64,000 bases of DNA from Fimenecus sp045655645 (GTDB lineage: Bacteria; Bacillota; Clostridia; Oscillospirales; Acutalibacteraceae): NCBI GenBank assembly GCA_045655645.1, contig JAZOPS010000020.1:22443-86442 (forward strand), read 5' to 3'. Positions 35,246 through 42,896 of the stretch are shown here, piece after piece. Position 1 is the first letter of the stretch; the number at the start of each line of letters is the position of its first letter. Position numbers and translations under genes: made by a program. The notes below the pieces were generated by a model. That model made no database searches. It was not told where the DNA came from and worked only from the letters and a program-made list of their open reading frames with translations.

Positions 35246-36217
35246 ATGTGTACTGCTGTTTCTTACAGAACAAAGGACCATTATTTTGGCAGAACTCTTG
35301 ACCTTGAATATTCGTTTGAAGAGAGAATAGTCATAACACCAAGAAATTTTCAGTTTAAATTCAAGTATATTAAAGAGATGAAAAATCATTATGCAATTAT
35401 CGGAATGGCAACAGTTGTTGATAATTATCCCTTGTACTATGATGCAGTAAATGAACAAGGACTCTGCATTGCAGGGCTTCGTTTTCCTGATTATTGCATC
35501 TATCACGACTGTTGCGGTGAAAAAGATAATCTAGCATCTTATGAGCTAATTCCTTACATTCTCTCTAATTGCAAAAATGTTAATGAGGCAAAACAATTAC
35601 TTGAAAAAATCAACATTACAAATGACGATTTCAATAAAGATTATAAATCAACGCCACTTCATTGGATGATTTCTGACAAAGACCAATCCATTACAGTTGA
35701 AAGTATTGATGACGGGTTAAAAGTTTATTATAACCCCGTTGATATTCTTACAAATAATCCACCATTTCCAATGCAGATATTTAACTTAAATAATTATATA
35801 GGTTTGTCAATAAATGAGCCTGAAACAACATTCTGTGACAACTTAAATCTATATAATTATAGTAGGGGAATGGGTGCTCTTGGTTTGCCGGGTGATATGT
35901 CATCTCAGTCAAGATTTGTTCGTGGTGCTTTTGTAAGGCTTAATTCTGTCGCAGAAAAAGGTGAAAACGAAAGTGTGAGTCAGTTTTTTCATATTCTTGA
36001 TTCTGTATCACAACCCCGTGGTGTTGTGAAAGTTGAAGATAAATATGTTAAAACGATTTACTCGTCATGTTGCAACACAAATAAGGGAATTTATTATTAT
36101 ACAACCTATGAAAACAGAAGAATTTCATCAGTAAATCTTCACAACGAAAATCTTGACAGAAGTTGCCTTGTTGTGTATAATCTTGAAACAGAACAAAGCA
36201 TTTTTAATCAGAATTAA
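35246..36217 (+). CDS. Choloylglycine hydrolase family (Ntn) amidase
   Basis: 323 residues from ATG 35246 (AAAGGAT upstream). This start puts Cys at position 2, the N-terminal nucleophile exposed after Met removal, which decides the start. Arg16 and Asp19 (GRTLDLEYS), the NEQGLCIAGLRFP segment, NNPPFP and GLPGDMSSQSRFVRG all fit the bile salt hydrolase/penicillin V acylase family. It is cytoplasmic and cleaves a linear amide bond. Whether the substrate is a conjugated bile acid or another N-acyl compound cannot be told by motif. The MFS carrier upstream may supply or remove its substrate or product. Confidence 0.85.
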   Translation: MCTAVSYRTKDHYFGRTLDLEYSFEERIVITPRNFQFKFKYIKEMKNHYAIIGMATVVDNYPLYYDAVNEQGLCIAGLRFPDYCIYHDCCGEKDNLASYELIPYILSNCKNVNEAKQLLEKINITNDDFNKDYKSTPLHWMISDKDQSITVESIDDGLKVYYNPVDILTNNPPFPMQIFNLNNYIGLSINEPETTFCDNLNLYNYSRGMGALGLPGDMSSQSRFVRGAFVRLNSVAEKGENESVSQFFHILDSVSQPRGVVKVEDKYVKTIYSSCCNTNKGIYYYTTYENRRISSVNLHNENLDRSCLVVYNLETEQSIFNQN

Positions 36218-36224
36218 ATAAATA

Positions 36225-36308
36225 GCTGCCACCGGGTAGTAAGAATCTTAGCATTCGTGTGATATATCGTTAGGTCTTTGAAGATATATCAAACGGGTGT
36301 TATTTTTT
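36225..36308 (+). promoter_or_regulatory. Structured leader of pnuC, candidate riboswitch
   Basis: The gap before pnuC folds into a branched structure. CACCG (36230-36234) pairs with CGGGTG (36294-36299), closing a junction that holds TAAG/CTTA (36239-36249) and TGATATATC/GATATATCA (about 36260-36291). A T-rich run (TTATTTTTTT) follows the closing stem, as in a terminator-linked switch. A CTGCC/GGTAG pairing (36226-36239) competes with the closing stem. It does not match TPP, FMN, preQ1 or other motifs I know. Ligands related to NAD or nicotinamide are a guess from the downstream gene. Confidence 0.5.
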
Positions 36309-36318
36309 TGGAGTATTT

Positions 36319-37008
36319 ATGAAAAAATTATTGAATTATTTTACAACAACTGAAAAGATTTTATGGTGTAGTTCAGTTCTTCTAATTGTAACTTCATTTA
36401 TGATTTTTGACCGTGAAAATTATCTAACACTTGTCGCATCATTAATAGGTGTAACATCACTAATTTTCTGTGCAAAAGGTAACCCAATAGGTCAGGTTTT
36501 AATGGTGCTTTTTAGTATTGTCTATGGCGTAATTTCATATTCTTTTGCCTATTATGGCGAGATGATTACATATCTCGGAATGTCTGGTCCAATGGCGCTT
36601 TTCGCTTTAATAGCGTGGCTAAAAAATCCATATAAGGGCAAAAAATCCCAAGTCAAAGTTAACAAAATAAGCAAAAAAGAAATTGTGTTTATGCTGATTG
36701 TCTCGGTACTTGTAACAATTCTGTTTTACTTTATTCTCAAATATTTTGGTACAGCAAATTTAATACCAAGTACAATATCAATTACAACAAGTTTTATTGC
36801 AGTTTATCTCACTTTCAGAAGAAGCCCATATTTTGCACTGGTTTATGCAATAAATGATTTGGTGTTGATTGTGTTGTGGACTCTTGCAACTTTAACAGAC
36901 ATAAATTATGTGTCGGTTTTAATATGTTTTATTGTATTCTTTATAAACGATATTTATGGATTTATCAGTTGGTTAAGAATGGAAAAACTGCAAAAGAATA
37001 ATATGTAA
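36319..37008 (+). CDS. pnuC: PnuC-family nicotinamide riboside/vitamin transporter
   Basis: 229 residues with seven hydrophobic segments. The opening YFTTTEKILW, SIVYGVISYSFAYYGEMITYLG and the C-terminal FINDIYGFISWLRM, with the paired aromatic and Asn residues, are typical of PnuC. The family imports nicotinamide riboside, thiamine or riboflavin. A branched leader precedes it, so expression is probably ligand controlled. It starts with GGAG 7 bases upstream and ends at a terminator shared with the opposing lipoprotein gene. Confidence 0.85.
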   Translation: MKKLLNYFTTTEKILWCSSVLLIVTSFMIFDRENYLTLVASLIGVTSLIFCAKGNPIGQVLMVLFSIVYGVISYSFAYYGEMITYLGMSGPMALFALIAWLKNPYKGKKSQVKVNKISKKEIVFMLIVSVLVTILFYFILKYFGTANLIPSTISITTSFIAVYLTFRRSPYFALVYAINDLVLIVLWTLATLTDINYVSVLICFIVFFINDIYGFISWLRMEKLQKNNM

Positions 37009-37045
37009 AAAACAGCCTGTGCATTAAACTTGCATAGGCTGTTTT
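37009..37045. terminator. Bidirectional terminator between pnuC and the lipoprotein gene
   Basis: Stem AAAACAGCCT-GTGCA / TGCAT-AGGCTGTTTT with a 7-base loop. T-rich on both sides, best for the minus strand. Confidence 0.88.
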
Positions 37046-37050
37046 CTGTT

Positions 37051-37362
37051 TTAGCGCATTGCGTTGCCAATACCGTTTGCCATGTCGCCAACTACGTTGC
37101 CTGCGCCTCTGCCTGCATCACCAATAGCTTCGCCAACATCACTCACAGCATCGCCCACACCATTGCCAATATCACTAACTGCTTCTCCAACTCTATTTGT
37201 TGTGCTTGTCCCATTGTTGTTTGTTGTACTAGTAGTTGTGTTATTGGTTGTACTTGTTGAATTGTTCTGTGTTACTTTGCCATCGTCCATTTTGCCGCAA
37301 CCAACAAGGAATAAGCAGAGAATAGCAGTAACAGCAATCATAACAGCTGTAATCTTTTTCAT
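37051..37362 (-). CDS. Small lipoprotein with Asn/Thr linker and Gly-Asp repeats
   Basis: 103 residues preceded by AAGGAGG. A lipoprotein signal peptide ends in lipobox FLVGC. A low-complexity Asn/Ser/Thr segment follows, then a C-terminal region of period about 7-8 built on VGEAVSDIGNG and VGDAVSDVGEA, an amphipathic glycine-spaced pattern. I do not recognise a family. It lies downstream of ypeB on the same strand, where other spore formers often carry a YhcN/YlaJ lipoprotein, but the YhcN domain is absent. The opposite strand also holds an open frame; signal peptide and ribosome site favour this one. Confidence 0.75.
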   Translation of the reverse strand: MKKITAVMIAVTAILCLFLVGCGKMDDGKVTQNNSTSTTNNTTTSTTNNNGTSTTNRVGEAVSDIGNGVGDAVSDVGEAIGDAGRGAGNVVGDMANGIGNAMR

Positions 37363-37419
37363 TATTTTACCTCCTTAAATCGTGGTATTAATATTATCTG
37401 CAATAAATGCTTTAATATT

Positions 37420-38760
37420 CTATTTCGTTAAAACACCGTTGTCGCTATAAAGCAAAATGAGAATATTATCTTCTTGACCTGTCACACTATCAATATAGAC
37501 TAAAAGTTCTTGACCGTTTGTAGTTTTGCAATGAAATTCATAACAATATTGCTCGGTTTTCCATTCTGTTGGAATAACACAAACGCGAGAACTTATAATA
37601 GTGAGTTCTTTATTGACATTTTCTTTTGCGTTTACAAGACTGATTTTATATTCAGGAATTTCTCTATCAGTGTGGTTCGAAACATATCCAGTTGCATCAA
37701 AGGATAAGATTTTTCCGTTTTCAAGACTAACACTTACTTTGATTAAATCAGGGTATAAAATAATATCATCTTGCATTGCAGAGAAGTTAATTGTGCAAAC
37801 TCCATCATCAATGAAATAATAACTCTCTTTAAGTTCTGTGAAGCCTATTTTCTTTAAATAACTCAAAGCATTTTTGAGTGCATCTTCATATTTGTAACTT
37901 GTTTCACCAACATATTCAGAGCTGAGCATATAAAGTGGCTTTCCACCAAGTTTTGTAATGGCAACAGTGCAATTTTCACTTTGATAAATATAGCAGGGGA
38001 TATTGCCATCTTCATCACTTGAATATTTAAGGTCTGTGTCAGAACAAACAGTTTTAGCGATTTCAAGTCCCTTGTCTTTTGTAATTTCTTCAAGTCCTTT
38101 AATATATTTTGCCTCTCCTTGTTCAATATGGTCGGAGAAAGGACCATCATAAATAAGGGATGGCAAATCAGAAATTGATTGTTCAACATCATCAAAACTA
38201 CCACTTATAGTTGAAATATTGTCATCTCGTTTTAATAAAGTCCCATTTGTGCTTTCAAATGAGAAGTTGCCGTTTTCAAGGTCATAACACATTTTTTGCA
38301 CTTGCTCATTCAATGAATTGCAATAATCATAAAGCTGTCTTAATTGTTTTCTCTCGTTGTCGGTTAATTTTTCGCCACTAGCAGTTTTTCTTTGCAACGA
38401 CATTACAAATTCGCCAATTTGTGATAAAAATTTATATGTTTTATCAAGTGACGATTCGCCGGTTGGTAGCATTGATAAACTATTCTTTGCACTTGATGCT
38501 TCGCGCCACATTTCTGTTGAAAGTCGTGAAAGCATAGCAGGGGTGTTAGCATAAATTGTTTTTTCAAGATTTGTTGAAATATTATTGAGATATTCGTCTA
38601 ATGAAATAAGTGCCATTTGTCTTGTAATCATTGCTTCGCGTTCATACTTGTTTGCTTTTACTGTTTGAACAATACTGAATATTCCAAGCACTAGAATAAC
38701 AGCAGATAAATATAGCACAATTCTTGCTTTTGTGCGTACAGATAAGGCTTTTTTATCCAT
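37420..38760 (-). CDS. ypeB: Germination protein YpeB
   Basis: 446 residues from ATG 38760, after AAAAGGAG; a GTG at 38769 overlaps that site. One N-terminal helix (RIVLYLSAVILVLGIFSIV) is followed by the long helical N-terminal YpeB domain (KANKYEREAMITRQMALISL) and C-terminal PepSY-type domains. In Bacillus YpeB is exported in the forespore and stabilises the cortex-lytic enzyme SleB. sleB is usually adjacent but is not in this window. A forespore sigma-type promoter could lie near 38790-38820 (GTATA with a weak -10) but is uncertain. Confidence 0.88.
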   Translation of the reverse strand: MDKKALSVRTKARIVLYLSAVILVLGIFSIVQTVKANKYEREAMITRQMALISLDEYLNNISTNLEKTIYANTPAMLSRLSTEMWREASSAKNSLSMLPTGESSLDKTYKFLSQIGEFVMSLQRKTASGEKLTDNERKQLRQLYDYCNSLNEQVQKMCYDLENGNFSFESTNGTLLKRDDNISTISGSFDDVEQSISDLPSLIYDGPFSDHIEQGEAKYIKGLEEITKDKGLEIAKTVCSDTDLKYSSDEDGNIPCYIYQSENCTVAITKLGGKPLYMLSSEYVGETSYKYEDALKNALSYLKKIGFTELKESYYFIDDGVCTINFSAMQDDIILYPDLIKVSVSLENGKILSFDATGYVSNHTDREIPEYKISLVNAKENVNKELTIISSRVCVIPTEWKTEQYCYEFHCKTTNGQELLVYIDSVTGQEDNILILLYSDNGVLTK

Positions 38761-38839
38761 AATTTGCACTCCTTTTGATATTTAGTGTTAATGTTTACAA
38801 AAAATTCAAAAATATACCCTAAAAATATTGATTTTTTAT

Positions 38840-38868
38840 TTGCCAAACAAGTGTTTTTGTTGTATAAT
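38840..38868 (+). promoter_or_regulatory. Sigma-A promoter of the NifS-like/thiI operon
   Basis: TTGCCA (38840-38845), 17-base spacer, TATAAT (38863-38868). Confidence 0.8.
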
Positions 38869-38906
38869 GTATTTTGATTAATTATGCAGAATGGGAGAGA
38901 AGTGTC

Positions 38907-40034
38907 ATGAGTGTTTATCTTGATAATAGTGCAACAACTAAACCTTGTGAATCAGCAGTAAAAAAGGCTATTGAAATGTGCACAGAAAACTTTGGTAATC
39001 CATCTTCTCTTCATATATGTGGCTATAACGCAAAGAAAGAATTAGACGAATCAAGACGCACTTTAGCTTCAGTTTTGTCTTGTTCAGAAAACGAGATTTT
39101 TTTCACTTCAAGCGGAACAATTGCAAATAATACAGCAATAATTGGTACAGCAAGAACTAAAAAACGTGAAGGCAAAAAAATCATTACAACTGCTCTTGAA
39201 CATCCAAGTGTGATTAAGCACTTTGAAATGCTCGGTGAACAAGGCTTTGAAACAGTTTTCTTAAAGCCTGATAGTGATGGCAAAATCAGTCTTGATGAAC
39301 TTTCAAACGCGGTTGATGAAAACACAATTCTTGTCAGCGTCATGGCTGTCAATAATGAAGTTGGTTCAATTCAGGATATAGCAAAAATCAAAAACATAAT
39401 TAAATCAAAAAATTCAAAAGCATATTTTCATTGTGATGCTGTTCAGGCTTTTGGCAAAATTCCTTTAAAACCTAAAAAAATGGGAATTGACCTTATGAGT
39501 ATGAGTGCTCATAAGATACATGGTTTAAAAGGCGCGGGCGCATTGTTTGTGAATAGTTCTTCAAGACTATTGCCTAGCATAGTAGGTGGCGGTCAGGAGA
39601 ATGGGCTTGTTTCAGGCACAGAACCAATGCCGGCAATCTGTGCTTTTGCAGCAGCAGTGAAAGATATCGGTAGCATCGAGAAAAATCTCGATTATGTTGC
39701 TTCCATCAAAAAATATTTTATTGATAAAATCAGTAATATTGACGGAATATATATCAATTCAACTGAAGATAGTTTGCCTTATATTATCAACATTTCAGTT
39801 GATGGTGTTCCATCACAGGTAATGCTCAATTCTCTATCTTCAATGGGAATTTATGTTTCTGCAGGCTCTGCTTGCGCAAAGGGGCACAGAAGTGAAGTGT
39901 TAACTGCAATGGGTGTTGCACCAAGACTCATTGATAGTGCAATAAGAATTAGTTTGGCAAAAACTACCACAGAAAATGATATGGATTTGTTATATAATGG
40001 ACTTGTTGAAACAATCCGTCGTGTCAGGAGATAA
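38907..40034 (+). CDS. Cysteine desulfurase (NifS/IscS-like)
   Basis: 375 residues from ATG 38907 after GGGAGAG. Class V aminotransferase fold: VYLDNSATTKP at the N-terminus, the PLP Lys in MSAHKIHGLKGAGALF and the catalytic Cys in SAGSACAKGHRSEV. It releases sulfane sulfur from cysteine as an enzyme persulfide. thiI follows 2 bases later, so this is most likely the dedicated sulfur donor for tRNA 4-thiouridine synthesis (the NifZ arrangement of Firmicutes). The SAGSACAKG form is of the group I type. Confidence 0.92.
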   Translation: MSVYLDNSATTKPCESAVKKAIEMCTENFGNPSSLHICGYNAKKELDESRRTLASVLSCSENEIFFTSSGTIANNTAIIGTARTKKREGKKIITTALEHPSVIKHFEMLGEQGFETVFLKPDSDGKISLDELSNAVDENTILVSVMAVNNEVGSIQDIAKIKNIIKSKNSKAYFHCDAVQAFGKIPLKPKKMGIDLMSMSAHKIHGLKGAGALFVNSSSRLLPSIVGGGQENGLVSGTEPMPAICAFAAAVKDIGSIEKNLDYVASIKKYFIDKISNIDGIYINSTEDSLPYIINISVDGVPSQVMLNSLSSMGIYVSAGSACAKGHRSEVLTAMGVAPRLIDSAIRISLAKTTTENDMDLLYNGLVETIRRVRR

Positions 40035-40036
40035 AA

Positions 40037-41209
40037 ATGAAAGAAATTATACTTATAAAAAATGGTGAATTGGCACTTAAAGGCTTAAACCGTTCAACAT
40101 TTGAAGACATTCTTATTAAGAACATCAGAAAAAGAATCAAACCATTAGGTGATTTTGAATATAGAAAAGAACAGTCAACAGTTTCAGTTGTTCCAATGGA
40201 CGACTATGTTGATATGGACGAAGTAAGCGATAGAATTAGTCGCGTTTTTGGTATCGCGGCTTTCTCAAGAGCGTTGCAGGTTGAGAAAGACATTGATGTT
40301 ATTTTAGAACAAGCACCAATATACCTTGCAGAGCAGTTGAGAAATGCAAGAACATTCAAGGTTGAAGGCAAACGCTCAGATAAAAAATTTCCACTTAAAT
40401 CACCTGAACTTTCAGCACAGGTTGGTGGAGCAATTTTAAGCAAGTTTCCACACTTAAAAGTGGATGTGAAGAATCCTGAAATTCTTGTAACAATTGAAAT
40501 TCGTGAAAAGTTTGCTTTTATTCGTGGTAATCAGACAAAGGGTGCAGGTGGAATGCCAACTGGCACAGCGGGTAAATCAGCAATTCTCATTTCAGGTGGA
40601 ATTGATAGTCCCGTTGCAGCATATATGATGGCAAAGCGTGGTTTGGTGCTCAATGCAATTCATTTTGCTTCCCCTCCATATACTTCACCACAAGCTGAAG
40701 AAAAAGTTCATAATCTTCTTCGCAAGGTTTCAAGATATAGTGGCAATATAACACTTTTTACTGTTGGATTCACCGAAATCCAAGAAGCAATCCGTGATAA
40801 TTGCCCTGAAGAATTGTTCACTCTTGTAATGAGAAGATTTATGATGAGAATTTCTCAAAAAATTGCTGATAGAGAAGAATGCAAAGCACTTATCACAGGT
40901 GAAAGTTTAGGTCAGGTTGCAAGCCAGACTCTCAACGCCCTTGCTTGCACAGACGCAGTGGTTTCAATTCCTGTTTTTAGACCTGTTATTGGTCTTGATA
41001 AAGAAGAAATCATTAAAATTTCAAGGCTGATTGATACTTTTGATATTTCAATTGAACCTTATGAAGATTGTTGTACAGTGTTTACACCCAAACACCCAAA
41101 AACAAAACCACAGATTTCAATTTTAGAACAAGCCGAACTTTCTCTTGATGTTGATGCTCTCATTGAAAGAGCGTTAGAAAATACAACAATTCAAAATATT
41201 TGTTTTTAG
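40037..41209 (+). CDS. thiI: tRNA 4-thiouridine synthetase ThiI (short form)
   Basis: 390 residues: ferredoxin-like N-terminus (IILIKNGELALKGLNR), THUMP domain to about 165, and PP-loop domain with ISGGIDSPVAAYMMAKRG. The C-terminal rhodanese domain of the E. coli enzyme is absent, as in other Firmicutes that pair ThiI with a NifS-like donor. It thiolates U8 of tRNA. The stop codon TAG at 41207-41209 is made of the TA flank plus the first G of the MITE-like element downstream, so the C-terminus may have been set by that insertion. Confidence 0.93.
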   Translation: MKEIILIKNGELALKGLNRSTFEDILIKNIRKRIKPLGDFEYRKEQSTVSVVPMDDYVDMDEVSDRISRVFGIAAFSRALQVEKDIDVILEQAPIYLAEQLRNARTFKVEGKRSDKKFPLKSPELSAQVGGAILSKFPHLKVDVKNPEILVTIEIREKFAFIRGNQTKGAGGMPTGTAGKSAILISGGIDSPVAAYMMAKRGLVLNAIHFASPPYTSPQAEEKVHNLLRKVSRYSGNITLFTVGFTEIQEAIRDNCPEELFTLVMRRFMMRISQKIADREECKALITGESLGQVASQTLNALACTDAVVSIPVFRPVIGLDKEEIIKISRLIDTFDISIEPYEDCCTVFTPKHPKTKPQISILEQAELSLDVDALIERALENTTIQNICF

Positions 41210-41481
41210 GGTGACAGAAATAATCCAAATCAGCCTTCAAACGGCTATTTTTTAGTCTTTTCGGCATTTCGGATTTGAAAGGCGTCAGCCTTACTGCATC
41301 CTCAATACCAAAAATCCAATAAAAATATCTCGTTTTAAGGTCGAAGATTTTTTACAGTGAGGATTTTTGGCAAGACAAGGCAAAAACGGAGCAAATCCTT
41401 TGTGGATTTGCGAGTATTTTAATGAAGTATTGGCAGAAATCAGCCTGTAAAAAACTGGTTTGGGTTATTTCTGCCACCCTA
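41207..41481. mobile_element. MITE-like element with 25-26 bp inverted ends and TA flanks
   Basis: This 271-base non-coding stretch has terminal inverted repeats. The left end (41209-41233) starts GGGTGACAGAAATAATCC, and the reverse complement of the right end (41479-41455) starts GGGTGGCAGAAATAACCC; they differ by three transitions over 25 bases. TA lies just outside each end (41207-41208 and 41480-41481), the target duplication of Tc1/mariner/IS630-type elements. Inside are a GCAAATCC/GGATTTGC hairpin (41391-41411) and a CCAAAAATCC/GGATTTTTGG pair (41308-41317, 41361-41370). No transposase is encoded. Confidence 0.75.
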
Positions 41482-41491
41482 AGGTGAAAAA

Positions 41492-41971
41492 ATGACACTT
41501 GAAGAAAAAGTAGTTAAAACCCTTAATGATAAAGGTTTAGTGTTAGCAACCGCAGAGTCCTGTACAGGTGGTTTAATTGCAAAACGCATTACAGATGTGA
41601 GTGGCTCGTCTGGAATGTTCAATTGTGGTATTGTAAGCTACAGCAATGATATAAAAGAAAAAGTGTTGGGTGTAAAACACGAAACACTTGAACAATTTGG
41701 TGCCGTCAGCGAACAAACAGTTCGTGAAATGGTGCAAGGTGTGTTGAAAAATTCAAATGCCGACATTGCAGTTGCAGTTTCAGGAATTGCAGGGCCTAAC
41801 AGCGACAACACCCAAAAACCTGTTGGATTAATATATCTTGCAATATCCAATAAAAAAGATACTAAAGTTGTAAAACTTAATAATGCTTTTACAGATGATA
41901 TAAGAAATCAAAACAGAATAAATGCTTCTGATAAAGCACTTGAAATGATACTTCAAATGGTAGGTGAATAG
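41492..41971 (+). CDS. cinA: CinA C-terminal domain protein (NMN deamidase-like)
   Basis: 159 residues, a stand-alone CinA_C domain. ATAESCTGGLIAKRITDVSG, CGIVSYSNDIKEKVLGV, GAVSEQTVREM, AVAVSGIAGP and KPVGLIYLAIS are the family blocks, with the catalytic Ser-Cys in ESCTGG intact. This domain deamidates nicotinamide mononucleotide (PncC activity) in NAD salvage. It begins 11 bases after the MITE-like element, using AAGGTG, and its stop directly abuts the first sortase gene, so it heads the sortase operon. A second, degenerate CinA-like region occurs in the protein at 44297. Confidence 0.93.
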   Translation: MTLEEKVVKTLNDKGLVLATAESCTGGLIAKRITDVSGSSGMFNCGIVSYSNDIKEKVLGVKHETLEQFGAVSEQTVREMVQGVLKNSNADIAVAVSGIAGPNSDNTQKPVGLIYLAISNKKDTKVVKLNNAFTDDIRNQNRINASDKALEMILQMVGE

Positions 41972-41972
41972 A

Positions 41973-42896
41973 TTGACAGAAAAAATGGGCAATGGCAAAA
42001 AAGTCGTTTTAGTTGTTTGTGTTATTGTTTTTATCTGCTCTTCTTCATTGTTATTAAAGACAGTTTTGACTGAATATAACAATAAAAAGATGTATGAAGA
42101 ACTTTCAAATCTTATTTTAACAACTGAAACTGACGAAGATACAACAGCAGTGCCCGATTATTCTGCTCTCTATGCAAAAAATCCTGATTTTATTGGTTGG
42201 ATAACTGTACCAAACACCACCATTAACTATCCTGTTGTGCAGTGCGATAATAACGATTATTATTTATATCGTAATTTTGAAAAAAAAAGAGATAACCGTG
42301 GCACAATTTTTATGGATTATCAAAACAACCCAGTAGATTTTGATGCAAATACAATTCTTTATGGTCACAACAGCTATAATGCAACAATGTTTTCTGAGCT
42401 TATAAAGTATTTGGAACTTGATTTTTATAAATCTAACCCTGTTTTTGAATTTAACACTCTCTATAAAGCATATAAATGGAAAATTTATGGTGTATTTATT
42501 ACATCAGCAAAGCCAGAAGAAGACAATGATTATGTTTTCAATTACATTTATCCTTATATGGATGGTGAAAACTTTGAAGGCTTTATGGAAGAAATCAATA
42601 AACGCCGTTTGTATGTAACTGATGTTGATATGAATGACGACGATAAAATGCTCGTTTTATCAACTTGCATCAGAAAACTCGATACATATAAAAATGGTGT
42701 AAGAACATATAAGGCAGACGCGAGATTTGTTGTTGTAGCTCGCGCAGTTAGAGATGGTGAAAGTGAAATAGTTGATGTTGATAAAGCATACAACAACAAA
42801 AATATTAAATACCCACAGATTTATTACGATAATAGAAATATCGAAAATCCATACATTAATGACGAAAAATGGTATCCTAAGGAGGTTGTGCAATAA
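41973..42896 (+). CDS. Class B-like sortase, first of a tandem pair
   Basis: 307 residues from TTG 41973, following GGTGA; a GTG at 41964 overlaps that motif. An N-terminal anchor helix (KVVLVVCVIVFICSSSLLL) is followed by a sortase domain: PDFIGWITVPNTTINYPVVQ, the catalytic His in TILYGHNSY, Cys in LVLSTC and Arg in DARFVVVARAV. It would act outside the membrane to attach proteins to the wall. It overlaps the second sortase gene by 1 base. No LPXTG- or NPQTN-type substrate is encoded in the window. Confidence 0.9.
   Translation: MTEKMGNGKKVVLVVCVIVFICSSSLLLKTVLTEYNNKKMYEELSNLILTTETDEDTTAVPDYSALYAKNPDFIGWITVPNTTINYPVVQCDNNDYYLYRNFEKKRDNRGTIFMDYQNNPVDFDANTILYGHNSYNATMFSELIKYLELDFYKSNPVFEFNTLYKAYKWKIYGVFITSAKPEEDNDYVFNYIYPYMDGENFEGFMEEINKRRLYVTDVDMNDDDKMLVLSTCIRKLDTYKNGVRTYKADARFVVVARAVRDGESEIVDVDKAYNNKNIKYPQIYYDNRNIENPYINDEKWYPKEVVQ

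Noticed and set aside
37030..37378. Overlapping open frames on the + strand opposite the lipoprotein, rich in Ala, Ile and Thr
   Set aside because: They mirror the low-complexity repeat of the minus-strand gene, lack a ribosome site and start inside the terminator region.
41209..41491. Structured ncRNA or riboswitch upstream of cinA
   Set aside because: Inverted ends with TA on both outer sides fit a MITE better, although the long pairing would also fold as RNA.
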